Source: Dietzia cinnamea NBRC 102147 (GTDB lineage: Bacteria > Actinomycetota > Actinomycetes > Mycobacteriales > Mycobacteriaceae). Taken from it: a DNA stretch of 32,399 nucleotides. The DNA is taken from NCBI RefSeq assembly GCF_001571065.1, contig NZ_BCSW01000032.1, positions 1 to 32,399 of the forward strand. Reading direction: 5' to 3'. The notes beneath the pieces are model-generated. The model was given only the letters and a program-made list of their open reading frames with translations, was not told the DNA's origin and made no database searches. The position numbers were made by a program, and so were the translations under genes. Every line of letters starts with the position of its first letter. Position 1 is the first letter of the stretch. Below are positions 24,405 through 30,189 of the stretch, piece after piece.

Positions 24405-25211
24405 GTGACCGCCACCCCCCTTCCCGCCCCCCGCACCGGCCCCGTCGTGCCCGACCGCTTCGCCGGACGCACCGCCCTCGTCACCGGCGCCAGCCGGGGG
24501 ATCGGTCTGGGCATCGCCCGGCGACTCCTCGCCGAGGGGGCGTCCGTGGTCATCACCGCCCGTGGCCAGGAGGGGCTCGACGCCGCCGTCGCCGAGCTCG
24601 GTGCGCCCGACCGGGTGCTCGGCGTGGCGGGGAAGAGCGACGACGAGGAGCACCAGCGCGAGGTCCTGGCCCGTGCCGAGCAGGAGTTCGGGCCGATCGA
24701 TCTGCTGGTCAACAACACCGGGATCAACCCGGTCTACGGCCGCACCGTCGATATCGACCTCGCCGCGGCCCGCAAGATCACCGAGGTCAACGCGCTCGGC
24801 ACCCTGTCCTGGACGCAGAAGGTCTACCACTCGGGACTCGGCGAGCGCGGCGGCGCGGTGGTCAACATCGCCTCCATCGCCGGCCTCGCCCCGTCGCCCG
24901 GGATCGGCTGGTACGGCGCGACCAAGGCACTCGTCATGCGCCTCACCCAGGAGCTCGCCGTGGAGGTCGGCCCGTCGGTGCGCGTGAACGCCGTCGCACC
25001 GGGCGTGGTCAAGACCCGGTTCGCCGAGGCGCTGTACGAGGGTCGCGAGGAGGCGATGGGTGCCGCCCTGCCCACCGGGCGACTCGGCGTGCCCGACGAC
25101 ATCGCGGGCCCCGTCGCGTTCCTGCTCTCCGACGACGCGCACTGGATCACCGGCCAGACCCTCGTCGTGGACGGCGGCGCCCACATCGTCGGCGCCGGGC
25201 TGCAAGGCTGA
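24405..25211 (+). CDS. Classical SDR oxidoreductase (FabG-like)
   Basis: A 268-aa classical short-chain dehydrogenase/reductase with an intact active site. TGASRGIG is at 27-34 and NNTG (for the usual NNAG) at 103-106. The catalytic Asn is near 129, Ser157 is in NIASIAG, and Tyr170 and Lys174 are in YGATK. RVNAVAPGVVKT and GQTLVVDGG follow. GAGGAGA lies 5 bp before GTG 24405. It resembles 3-oxoacyl-ACP reductase/glucose dehydrogenase-like SDRs of actinobacteria, and the substrate is not predictable. The next gene follows after 12 bp. A TAGGCT box (24357-24362) is a possible -10 with a leader of about 35 nt. The rest of the 194-bp gap before it shows nothing clear. Confidence 0.9.
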   Translation: MTATPLPAPRTGPVVPDRFAGRTALVTGASRGIGLGIARRLLAEGASVVITARGQEGLDAAVAELGAPDRVLGVAGKSDDEEHQREVLARAEQEFGPIDLLVNNTGINPVYGRTVDIDLAAARKITEVNALGTLSWTQKVYHSGLGERGGAVVNIASIAGLAPSPGIGWYGATKALVMRLTQELAVEVGPSVRVNAVAPGVVKTRFAEALYEGREEAMGAALPTGRLGVPDDIAGPVAFLLSDDAHWITGQTLVVDGGAHIVGAGLQG

Positions 25212-25223
25212 GGCGGCCCGCAG

Positions 25224-25775
25224 GTGACCTCGATCCAGGAGTACTGTGCCTCCACCGGTCGCGCCCTCGAGGCGAGCCCGCCCATGGCCGTCGCCGGCCA
25301 GCCGCTCACGTGGGTGGACAGCCCGCCGTGGCAGCGCATCGAGTCGCCCGAACCGTCCGCGGTGATCTACGTCGACCCGGGCGCCCACCGCGACGGTTTC
25401 TCGCCCAACGCCGTCGCGACCTGCGCCCGCGTCGCCCCGGCGATGGACACCGAGCAGGCGGTCGAGATGATCGTCGCCACCGCCGACGCACTCGCCGACT
25501 GGACGCTGCTCGAGGAGGTCGCCGGCGAGGGCGACGAGTCCGCCGGGGCCGTCACCAGCATCTACCGCTACCTGCGCGGTACCTACACCGCCGAGCCCGG
25601 TGAGATGGCCACCTCGAGCCTGATCGTGGGATGGAGCGACGACGAGGCCACGTACGTCTTCCAGTTCGTCATCACCGGGTGGCGCGAGGACGTCTCCGTC
25701 CACGACGACGCGATGAGCTGCCTCCTCATCGGCGAGTGGACGGCCGGGCAGATCGTCGACGCAATGCGCGGATAG
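25224..25775 (+). CDS. LpqN/LpqT-like protein lacking a signal peptide
   Basis: A 183-aa protein resembling the LpqN/LpqT family of mycobacterial lipoproteins in layout and motifs: PPWQRIESPEPSAVIYVDP, DGFSPNAVATCARV, a central DWTLLEEV and EATYVFQFVITGW near the end. Known LpqN/LpqT proteins are secreted lipoproteins. This one begins MTSIQEYCASTGRALE with no hydrophobic helix or lipobox, so it is probably cytoplasmic. GAGGCGG about 8 bp before GTG 25224 supports the start, and no upstream in-frame signal sequence is present before the SDR stop. It is probably co-transcribed with the SDR. Function unknown. Confidence 0.72.
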   Translation: MTSIQEYCASTGRALEASPPMAVAGQPLTWVDSPPWQRIESPEPSAVIYVDPGAHRDGFSPNAVATCARVAPAMDTEQAVEMIVATADALADWTLLEEVAGEGDESAGAVTSIYRYLRGTYTAEPGEMATSSLIVGWSDDEATYVFQFVITGWREDVSVHDDAMSCLLIGEWTAGQIVDAMRG

Positions 25776-25877
25776 GGTGGTCGGCGCCACGGGTGGGCGA
25801 CCGCGCCGGGCAGTGCCCGCGCTGGTGGGCGCGGCGCGGGGACGGGTCACGATCGACGAGGGGAAGGCGGGACGGAC

Positions 25878-26537
25878 GTGCAGTTGCGCGAGCTCAGTGT
25901 GACGGGGGCGTGGGAGATCACGCCGCGCCAGATCTCCGACGACCGCGGGGTCTTCCACGAGGCGTTCACCGACCCCGCCTTCCGCGAGATGACCGGGCAC
26001 CGGTTCGACCTCGCGCAGGTCAACGTGTCCGTCTCCGGCGAAGGCGTCCTGCGCGGCCTGCACTATGCCGAGGTGCCACCCGGGCAGGCGAAGTACGTGC
26101 TGTGCCCGTCCGGCACCGTCTTCGACGTGGTCGTGGACGTCCGCGTGGGATCACCGACCTTCGGCGAGTGGGCCGGCGTCCTGCTCGACTCCGTCGAGCA
26201 GCGGGCCGTCTACATCCCCGAGGGCGTCGCCCACGGATTCCTGGCCCTGGAGCCGCAGTCCACCGTGATGTACTTCTGCTCGGAGGGTTGGCGGCCCGGC
26301 GCCGAGCACGTCATCGACGCCTTCGACCCGAAGATCGCGATCGACTGGCCGCAGATGGCGCTCGACGGCACCGCGATCGAGCACGTCATGAGCGACCGCG
26401 ACCGCGACGCGCCGAGCCTGCTCGACGTGGCGGCCGCCGGGCGACTCCCGCAGTGGGACGCCTGCCGCTCGCACGTCGAGCGGCTGCGGGAAGCCACCCC
26501 CCTTGTGGACGCACAGTGGCGTCCCGCCGAGGCCTGA
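25878..26537 (+). CDS. rmlC: dTDP-4-dehydrorhamnose 3,5-epimerase
   Basis: A 219-aa RmlC, which inverts C3 and C5 of dTDP-4-keto-6-deoxyglucose before RmlD acts. Family landmarks are ISDDRGVFHEAF, VLRGLHY with catalytic His62, Lys72, SPTFGEWAGVLLD, IPEGVAHGFLAL and the active-site Tyr132 (VMYF). DPKIAIDWP follows, where most members have WNDP. A C-terminal extension of about 40 residues is present. It starts with GTG 25878 and only a weak ribosome site (GGGAAGG, about 11 bp upstream). It is separated by about 3.1 kb from rmlBAD, with a minus-strand gene between, so it needs its own promoter or the SDR promoter. Confidence 0.95.
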   Translation: MQLRELSVTGAWEITPRQISDDRGVFHEAFTDPAFREMTGHRFDLAQVNVSVSGEGVLRGLHYAEVPPGQAKYVLCPSGTVFDVVVDVRVGSPTFGEWAGVLLDSVEQRAVYIPEGVAHGFLALEPQSTVMYFCSEGWRPGAEHVIDAFDPKIAIDWPQMALDGTAIEHVMSDRDRDAPSLLDVAAAGRLPQWDACRSHVERLREATPLVDAQWRPAEA

Positions 26538-26582
26538 CCTACTCTCGGCGATCTGCCCCGCCGACCCGCGCACCGACGACTC

Positions 26583-26627
26583 GTGCACTGTTGGACCGTG
26601 CATTGTCGGACCGTGCGCTGACGGCGC
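26583..26627. repeat. 15-bp tandem repeat, three copies
   Basis: The units GTGCACTGTTGGACC, GTGCATTGTCGGACC and GTGCGCTGACGGCGC stand at 26583, 26598 and 26613. They lie between rmlC and the small Cys-rich gene and end 39 bp before its start. The first two differ at two positions and the third is worn. Confidence 0.6.
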
Positions 26628-26665
26628 GGTCGGCCGATATCCATCCGACGATCAAGGAGATCCCC

Positions 26666-26800
26666 ATGTGTTACCCCGTCGCCTGTCCCGTCTGCGGCAA
26701 GACCACCTGGGAGGGCTGCGGCGAACACGTCGACCAGGTCAAGGCGGCCGTGCCCGCCGAACAGTGGTGCGACGGACAGCACCGCGCGGCCGCAAACTGA
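26666..26800 (+). CDS. Small conserved Cys-rich protein (MCYPV...CGKTTWEGCG type)
   Basis: A 44-aa protein starting MCYPVACPVCGKTTWEGCG. It has CxxC (residues 7 and 10), a further Cys at 18 and the motif GEHVDQVKAAVP. Very similar short proteins, usually ending in a Cys pair, are widespread in bacteria and fungi, and a zinc-ribbon-like fold is assumed. Here the C-terminus reads QWCDGQHRAAAN and keeps one Cys. AAGGAG lies 6 bp before ATG 26666, a strong ribosome site. The function is unknown. Confidence 0.88.
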   Translation: MCYPVACPVCGKTTWEGCGEHVDQVKAAVPAEQWCDGQHRAAAN

Positions 26801-26954
26801 TCGGCGTGGGCCGTTCGGGCCGGGCCGGTGTGGCGTGAGCTGCTCCGGCGGGGCCGACCGAGCCCTGCGGGGGCGTCCTCGCCCGGTCCCGGCCCGCGCG
26901 CGCCGATCAGACGGTAGAAAAAGGGGGACCCCTCACCCCTCACGGAGGCCCCCA

Positions 26955-27731
26955 GTGAGCACCCCGTTCGTCCTCGTCGAGAACACCGGTCCGACCGCCC
27001 GCGTCACGCTCGACCGGCCCGAGCGCCGTAACCCGCTGTCCCTGCAGATGATGCGGGAGGCCACCGCGGCGATCCGCGCACTCGGTGACGACCCCGACTG
27101 CCGGGTCGTCGTGCTCACAGGCTCCGGGCCGGCGCTCTCGGCCGGGCACGAGATCAGCGAGATGGTCGAGCGCACCCTCGAGCAGGAACGTGAGATCTTC
27201 TCGGTCTGCGTCGACCTCATGGAGAGCATCCAGGCCATCCGTCAGCCCGTGATCGCCGAGGTCCAGGGGCACGCGGTGGCGGCCGGCTGCCAGCTCGTCG
27301 CGACCTGCGACCTGGCAGTCGCCGTCGACACCGCCCGCTTCGGCACCCCCGGCGTGAAGATCGGCCTGTTCTGCTCGACGCCCATGGTGGCGGTCTCCCG
27401 GAACATCGGCCGCAAGCGCGCCATGCAGATGCTGCTGACCGGCGAGACGATCGACGCGACCACCGCCGTCGAATGGGGGCTGATCAACGAGTCGGTCCCC
27501 GCCGACCGGCTGCGCGCCCGTGTGGACGAGCTCGCCACGCAGATCGCCGATGCGAGCCCGCTGACTCTGGAGATCGGCAAGCAGGCCTTCTACCGGCAGA
27601 TCGACCTGCCGCAGGACGAGGCCTACCGCGAGATGGCCGAGACCATGGCCACCAACGCCGTCACGTGCGACGCGCAGGAGGGGATGAGCGCCTTCCTCGA
27701 GAAGCGCACGCCTCAGTGGCGCGGTGAGTGA
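26955..27731 (+). CDS. Enoyl-CoA hydratase/isomerase family protein (ECHDC3-like crotonase)
   Basis: A 258-aa crotonase-fold protein. The CoA/oxyanion segments ALSAGHEISEM (about 57-67) and GHAVAAGCQLVATCDLAVAV (about 105-124) are present. FGTPGVKIGLFCSTPMVAVSRNIGRKRAMQMLLTGE, which is close to the mitochondrial ECHDC3 pattern, follows. The two catalytic Glu residues of true enoyl-CoA hydratases are not at their usual places: the second position reads PGVKIG rather than PEILIG. Hydratase activity is therefore doubtful, and another acyl-CoA reaction is possible. The GTG 26955 has GGAGG 6 bp upstream. The 154-bp gap before it shows no gene. The stop lies inside a 24-bp tandem duplication. Confidence 0.88.
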   Translation: MSTPFVLVENTGPTARVTLDRPERRNPLSLQMMREATAAIRALGDDPDCRVVVLTGSGPALSAGHEISEMVERTLEQEREIFSVCVDLMESIQAIRQPVIAEVQGHAVAAGCQLVATCDLAVAVDTARFGTPGVKIGLFCSTPMVAVSRNIGRKRAMQMLLTGETIDATTAVEWGLINESVPADRLRARVDELATQIADASPLTLEIGKQAFYRQIDLPQDEAYREMAETMATNAVTCDAQEGMSAFLEKRTPQWRGE

Positions 27732-27771
27732 GTCGTATCGTCGCGCAGTGAGTGAGCCGTAGTGTCGCGCG
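27724..27771. repeat. 24-bp tandem duplication over the crotonase stop codon
   Basis: Units 27724-27747 and 27748-27771 both begin GTGAGTGAG and contain CGTA.TGTCGCGC-like sequence, with three differences. The first unit holds the last coding bases and the TGA of the crotonase gene. Confidence 0.75.
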
Positions 27772-27832
27772 AGAGCCCTGCCACCGGGCTGCGACTCGCA
27801 TGATCGCTCCACCCGGCACCAGCGGGTAGCCG

Positions 27833-27949
27833 CTCCTGCCGGTGGCGTCTCGCGCCTGGGGATGTACGCCACGGGCATCGACGCTCCTGTCCATGGCGTC
27901 TCGCCTGCGCGCCGGGCGGAGCGAGACGCCATGGTCGCGCGCGGCTGCG
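27833..27949. repeat. Palindromic repeat locus D: unit, variant unit, worn palindrome
   Basis: This lies in the 301-bp gap between the crotonase and phosphatase genes. The unit CTCC-N5-GTGGCGTCTCG is at 27833-27852. The variant unit with ATGTACGC is at 27853-27872, and an 11-nt spacer and the palindrome follow. The order and spacing are the same as at locus C. The palindrome's inner arms ATGGCGTCTCGC (27893-27904) and GCGAGACGCCAT (27921-27932) are intact around a 16-nt loop, CTGCGCGCCGGGCGGA, which differs from the other loops. The outer arms are worn. Nothing gene-like is seen in the rest of the gap. Confidence 0.8.
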
Positions 27950-28020
27950 GCGGACCGCTGGGTCGGGCATGGTCGAGCGGGAGCGGATGCAGGGGGAGAA
28001 GAGGCGAACTCTCCGCCGAC

Positions 28021-28026
28021 TAGGAT
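28021..28026 (+). promoter_or_regulatory. Putative -10 of the tyrosine phosphatase gene, leaderless-type
   Basis: TAGGAT ends 6 bp before ATG 28033, with no ribosome site between, so the transcript probably begins at the start codon. Confidence 0.45.
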
Positions 28027-28032
28027 CGACGC

Positions 28033-28557
28033 ATGGCGCTTTCCGTGATGACGGTGTGTACAGGGAACATGTGTCGCTCTCCGCTGGCCGAGCGACTGCT
28101 GGCCGCACGCGCCGCCGCGGCCGGACTCGACGTGACGGTCGACTCCGCCGGAACCCGCGCCGCCAACGGAGCGGAGATCCACCGCGAGACCCTGCGGGTG
28201 CTGCAGGGCTACGGCGGTGAGGGCGACGGGTTCGCGTCGCGCTTGCTCACCGCCAAGCTGCTGACCGGGAAGGACCTCGTCCTCACCGCGACCCGCGCGC
28301 ACCGCGACGCCGTCCAGGAACTCGCGCCCCTGCTGTGGAAGAAGACCTACACGCTCCTCGAGGCCGCGCGGCTGGCCGACTCGGACGAGTCCGTCACGCT
28401 GGCGGGCCTGTCGCGCGCGCGGCTGAACATCAACACCGACGATCCAGCGCTCGACGTGGAGGACCCGATCGGGCGGGAGTCCGAGGTGTTCGACCGCACG
28501 GGCGCACAGATCAGCGACGCGGTGGACTCCATCGTCCGCCTGCTGGCACGCAGCTGA
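28033..28557 (+). CDS. Low-molecular-weight protein tyrosine phosphatase (Wzb/PtpA type)
   Basis: A 174-aa LMW protein tyrosine phosphatase. The P-loop CTGNMCRS is at 9-16, giving nucleophile C9 and R15 of the CX5R signature. AERLLAARAAAAGLDVTVDSAGT follows, as does the D-P pair in VEDPIG (about 143-146), the general-acid segment, which reads DPIG in place of the more usual DPYYG. In actinobacteria these enzymes dephosphorylate Tyr-kinase substrates, often linked to capsule or polysaccharide assembly, which would fit the nearby rhamnose genes, but no partner kinase is in the window. It starts without a ribosome site, 6 bp after TAGGAT. Confidence 0.92.
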   Translation: MALSVMTVCTGNMCRSPLAERLLAARAAAAGLDVTVDSAGTRAANGAEIHRETLRVLQGYGGEGDGFASRLLTAKLLTGKDLVLTATRAHRDAVQELAPLLWKKTYTLLEAARLADSDESVTLAGLSRARLNINTDDPALDVEDPIGRESEVFDRTGAQISDAVDSIVRLLARS

Positions 28558-28619
28558 TCGAGGCACCCCACGCGGTCTGCGCGACCGGTGAGCCGGCGAC
28601 CCGCCCGGCCCGTATGGCG

Positions 28620-28781
28620 TCAGGGGTCCAGCGGTTTACGACGGTCCAGGTCCCGCAGGAATTCCGGATCGTCGTCGGGAGCGATGACGCGCGGGGGAGC
28701 CGGCCGTGAGCCCGGCCCGAAGGCCCGCCACAGCAGAATCGCCACCGTCACCACCCCGATGAGTGCGAAGAGCCAGATCAC
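28620..28781 (-). CDS. 53-aa single-pass membrane protein
   Basis: A short gene starting at GTG 28781, with AAAGGAGG 5 bp upstream, one of the strongest ribosome sites in the window. The product begins MIWLFALIGVVTVAILLWRAFG, a single N-terminal helix. A Pro-rich linker and the acidic-basic tail APDDDPEFLRDLDRRKPLDP follow. Proteins of this layout, with a DDDPEFLR motif, are common in mycolic-acid bacteria as hypothetical proteins; that is from memory. It is divergent from the DUF4229 gene with a 39-bp gap, so the two promoters overlap. Function unknown, though a small adaptor in a membrane complex is one possibility. Confidence 0.82.
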   Translation of the reverse strand: MIWLFALIGVVTVAILLWRAFGPGSRPAPPRVIAPDDDPEFLRDLDRRKPLDP

Positions 28782-28807
28782 TCGAACCTCCTTTCCACCA
28801 CGATACG

Positions 28808-28813
28808 TATCCT
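28808..28813 (+). promoter_or_regulatory. Putative -10 of the DUF4229 gene, leaderless-type
   Basis: TATCCT ends 7 bp before ATG 28821. The 39-bp gap to the divergent 53-aa gene leaves little room for separate promoters. Confidence 0.4.
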
Positions 28814-28820
28814 GGGGAGC

Positions 28821-29171
28821 ATGAGCGAGCGAGACGAATCAACACACCCCACGGACGGGTCGACCATGCCGGCCACCAACCCGGAGGGCAGCTCGCCCGG
28901 TGCCCGCCTGGCCCGGAACATGGTCTTCTACACGATCGTCCGCCTGCTACTGGTGTTGGCGCTGACGCTGGTGATCATCGGGCTCGGCAGCCTCGCCGGC
29001 GTGCAGATCCCGGTCCTGGTCGCGGCGATCATCGCCGTGGTGATCGCGCTGCCGCTGTCGATGGTGCTGTTCAGCCGATTGCGCGCGCAGATCAACTCCG
29101 GCATCGCGGAGGTCGACGCCGGGCGTCGCGAAAAACGCGAGGACCTGCGGCGGCGCATGAACGAGGCCTGA
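28821..29171 (+). CDS. DUF4229 family membrane protein
   Basis: A 116-aa protein with a hydrophilic N-terminus of about 30 residues. Two helices follow (VRLLLVLALTLVIIGLGSLAG, about 40-60, and VLVAAIIAVVIALPLSMVLF, about 65-84). A charged C-terminal segment (RLRAQINSGIAEVDAGRREKREDLRRRM) is likely to be a cytoplasmic helix. This two-helix plus basic-tail layout is that of the actinobacterial DUF4229 family, which has no known function. ATG 28821 has GGGGAG only 1 bp upstream, and ATG 28866 is a less likely alternative. Confidence 0.82.
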   Translation: MSERDESTHPTDGSTMPATNPEGSSPGARLARNMVFYTIVRLLLVLALTLVIIGLGSLAGVQIPVLVAAIIAVVIALPLSMVLFSRLRAQINSGIAEVDAGRREKREDLRRRMNEA

Positions 29172-29225
29172 GCCCACCCCGGAAGGGGGCAGGCACGGCG
29201 GGGAGCGCGGTGCCGGGCGGGCGTG

Positions 29226-30119
29226 TCAGCTGCGCGGGCCGCCCGGCCAGAACGACCCCGGCCAGCGGAAGTCCGGGATGCGCACGGAGCTCCGCGGCTC
29301 GCCGGAGGCGTCCGATCCCGCGGACCCCAGCGATCCGGACTCCCGGGTCGGCGGGACGGACGTGTGCGGAGCCGGCGGCTGGAGTCGACTCGTATCCGCC
29401 TCCGTCGGAACGGAGGTCGGATCGGACGAGTGCGTCGTCGAGGGCTCCGCCCCGCCGGGAACGCTCGGGTCGGGCAGCCCGGGCTCGCTCTGGCCCGGCT
29501 CCGTGCCGCCCGGTTCGGTCCCGCCGGGACCGGTGGTGGGCGGCGGTGACGTCGGAGTCGTCACATCGGGTGAGGTCCCGGGCGTGGTGCTGCCGGGCTC
29601 GTCCGTGCCGGGGGTGCCGCTGTCCGGATCGTCGGTGCCGGGCGCGTCCGGCCGATCGGCGGTCGTCTCGTCATCGCGAGTGTCACGGTCATCGATTCGC
29701 TCGGTCTCGAGCGGATCGATGTCGGTGCGCGGCTGGGCGGGTGTCCATTGCTCACCGGTCGGCTGAGCAGTCGAGGTCTCGCTCGGGGGAGCGTAGGTGC
29801 CGGCCTCCTCATCGGGGACGTACAACGCCCCGGGCGCCGGCTGGACCCCGATGTAGTAGCGGCTCAGGCAGTGATCGGTGACGTCCTGGGACCCGTCGGT
29901 GAAGATGGTCATTCCCGGGGTGCCCCCGTCGGCATCGGTCGCACACCGGGCGATGAACTTCCCCGACTGCTCTTCGCGGTCCGTCGTCGCGGTGGGCGAC
30001 GTCAGTTCGATCGCGGGCGCGGAGCGTGGCCCCTCCGAAAGCACCTGCGGTTCCGGCTGCGCGCACGACGCCGCAACCAGCGCGATTGCGCCGGCGGAGA
30101 GGAGCACCCGATTTCGCAT
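29226..30119 (-). CDS. Secreted Pro/Thr/Gly-rich protein, probable lipoprotein
   Basis: A 297-aa protein with an N-terminal signal peptide (RNRVLLSAGAIALVAASC). Cys19 may be lipidated, but the -3 position is Ala rather than Leu, so the lipobox is weak. Residues about 30-110 form a small domain with two Cys (IARCATDADG and VTDHCLSRYYIGV). The rest, over half the protein, is low-complexity Pro, Thr, Gly, Ser and Asp with repeated words such as GTDDP, GTDEP and GGTEPG. It ends in FRWPGSFWPGG. Such tails usually cross or anchor in the cell wall. It lies 70 bp downstream of the permease gene on the same strand. Function unknown. Confidence 0.8.
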   Translation of the reverse strand: MRNRVLLSAGAIALVAASCAQPEPQVLSEGPRSAPAIELTSPTATTDREEQSGKFIARCATDADGGTPGMTIFTDGSQDVTDHCLSRYYIGVQPAPGALYVPDEEAGTYAPPSETSTAQPTGEQWTPAQPRTDIDPLETERIDDRDTRDDETTADRPDAPGTDDPDSGTPGTDEPGSTTPGTSPDVTTPTSPPPTTGPGGTEPGGTEPGQSEPGLPDPSVPGGAEPSTTHSSDPTSVPTEADTSRLQPPAPHTSVPPTRESGSLGSAGSDASGEPRSSVRIPDFRWPGSFWPGGPRS

Positions 30120-30189
30120 AACGATAGTGTCTCAGTTCTGTCAAAGGATGGCCACCGGATGAGTGCGGCGGGGTCGATTTCGCAGGTGA

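Noticed and set aside
30139-30144. A perfect TTGACA on the minus strand before the secreted protein gene
   Set aside because: The nearest -10-like TATCGT is only 12 bp away and abuts the start codon, and a 17-bp spacing would put the -10 inside the gene.
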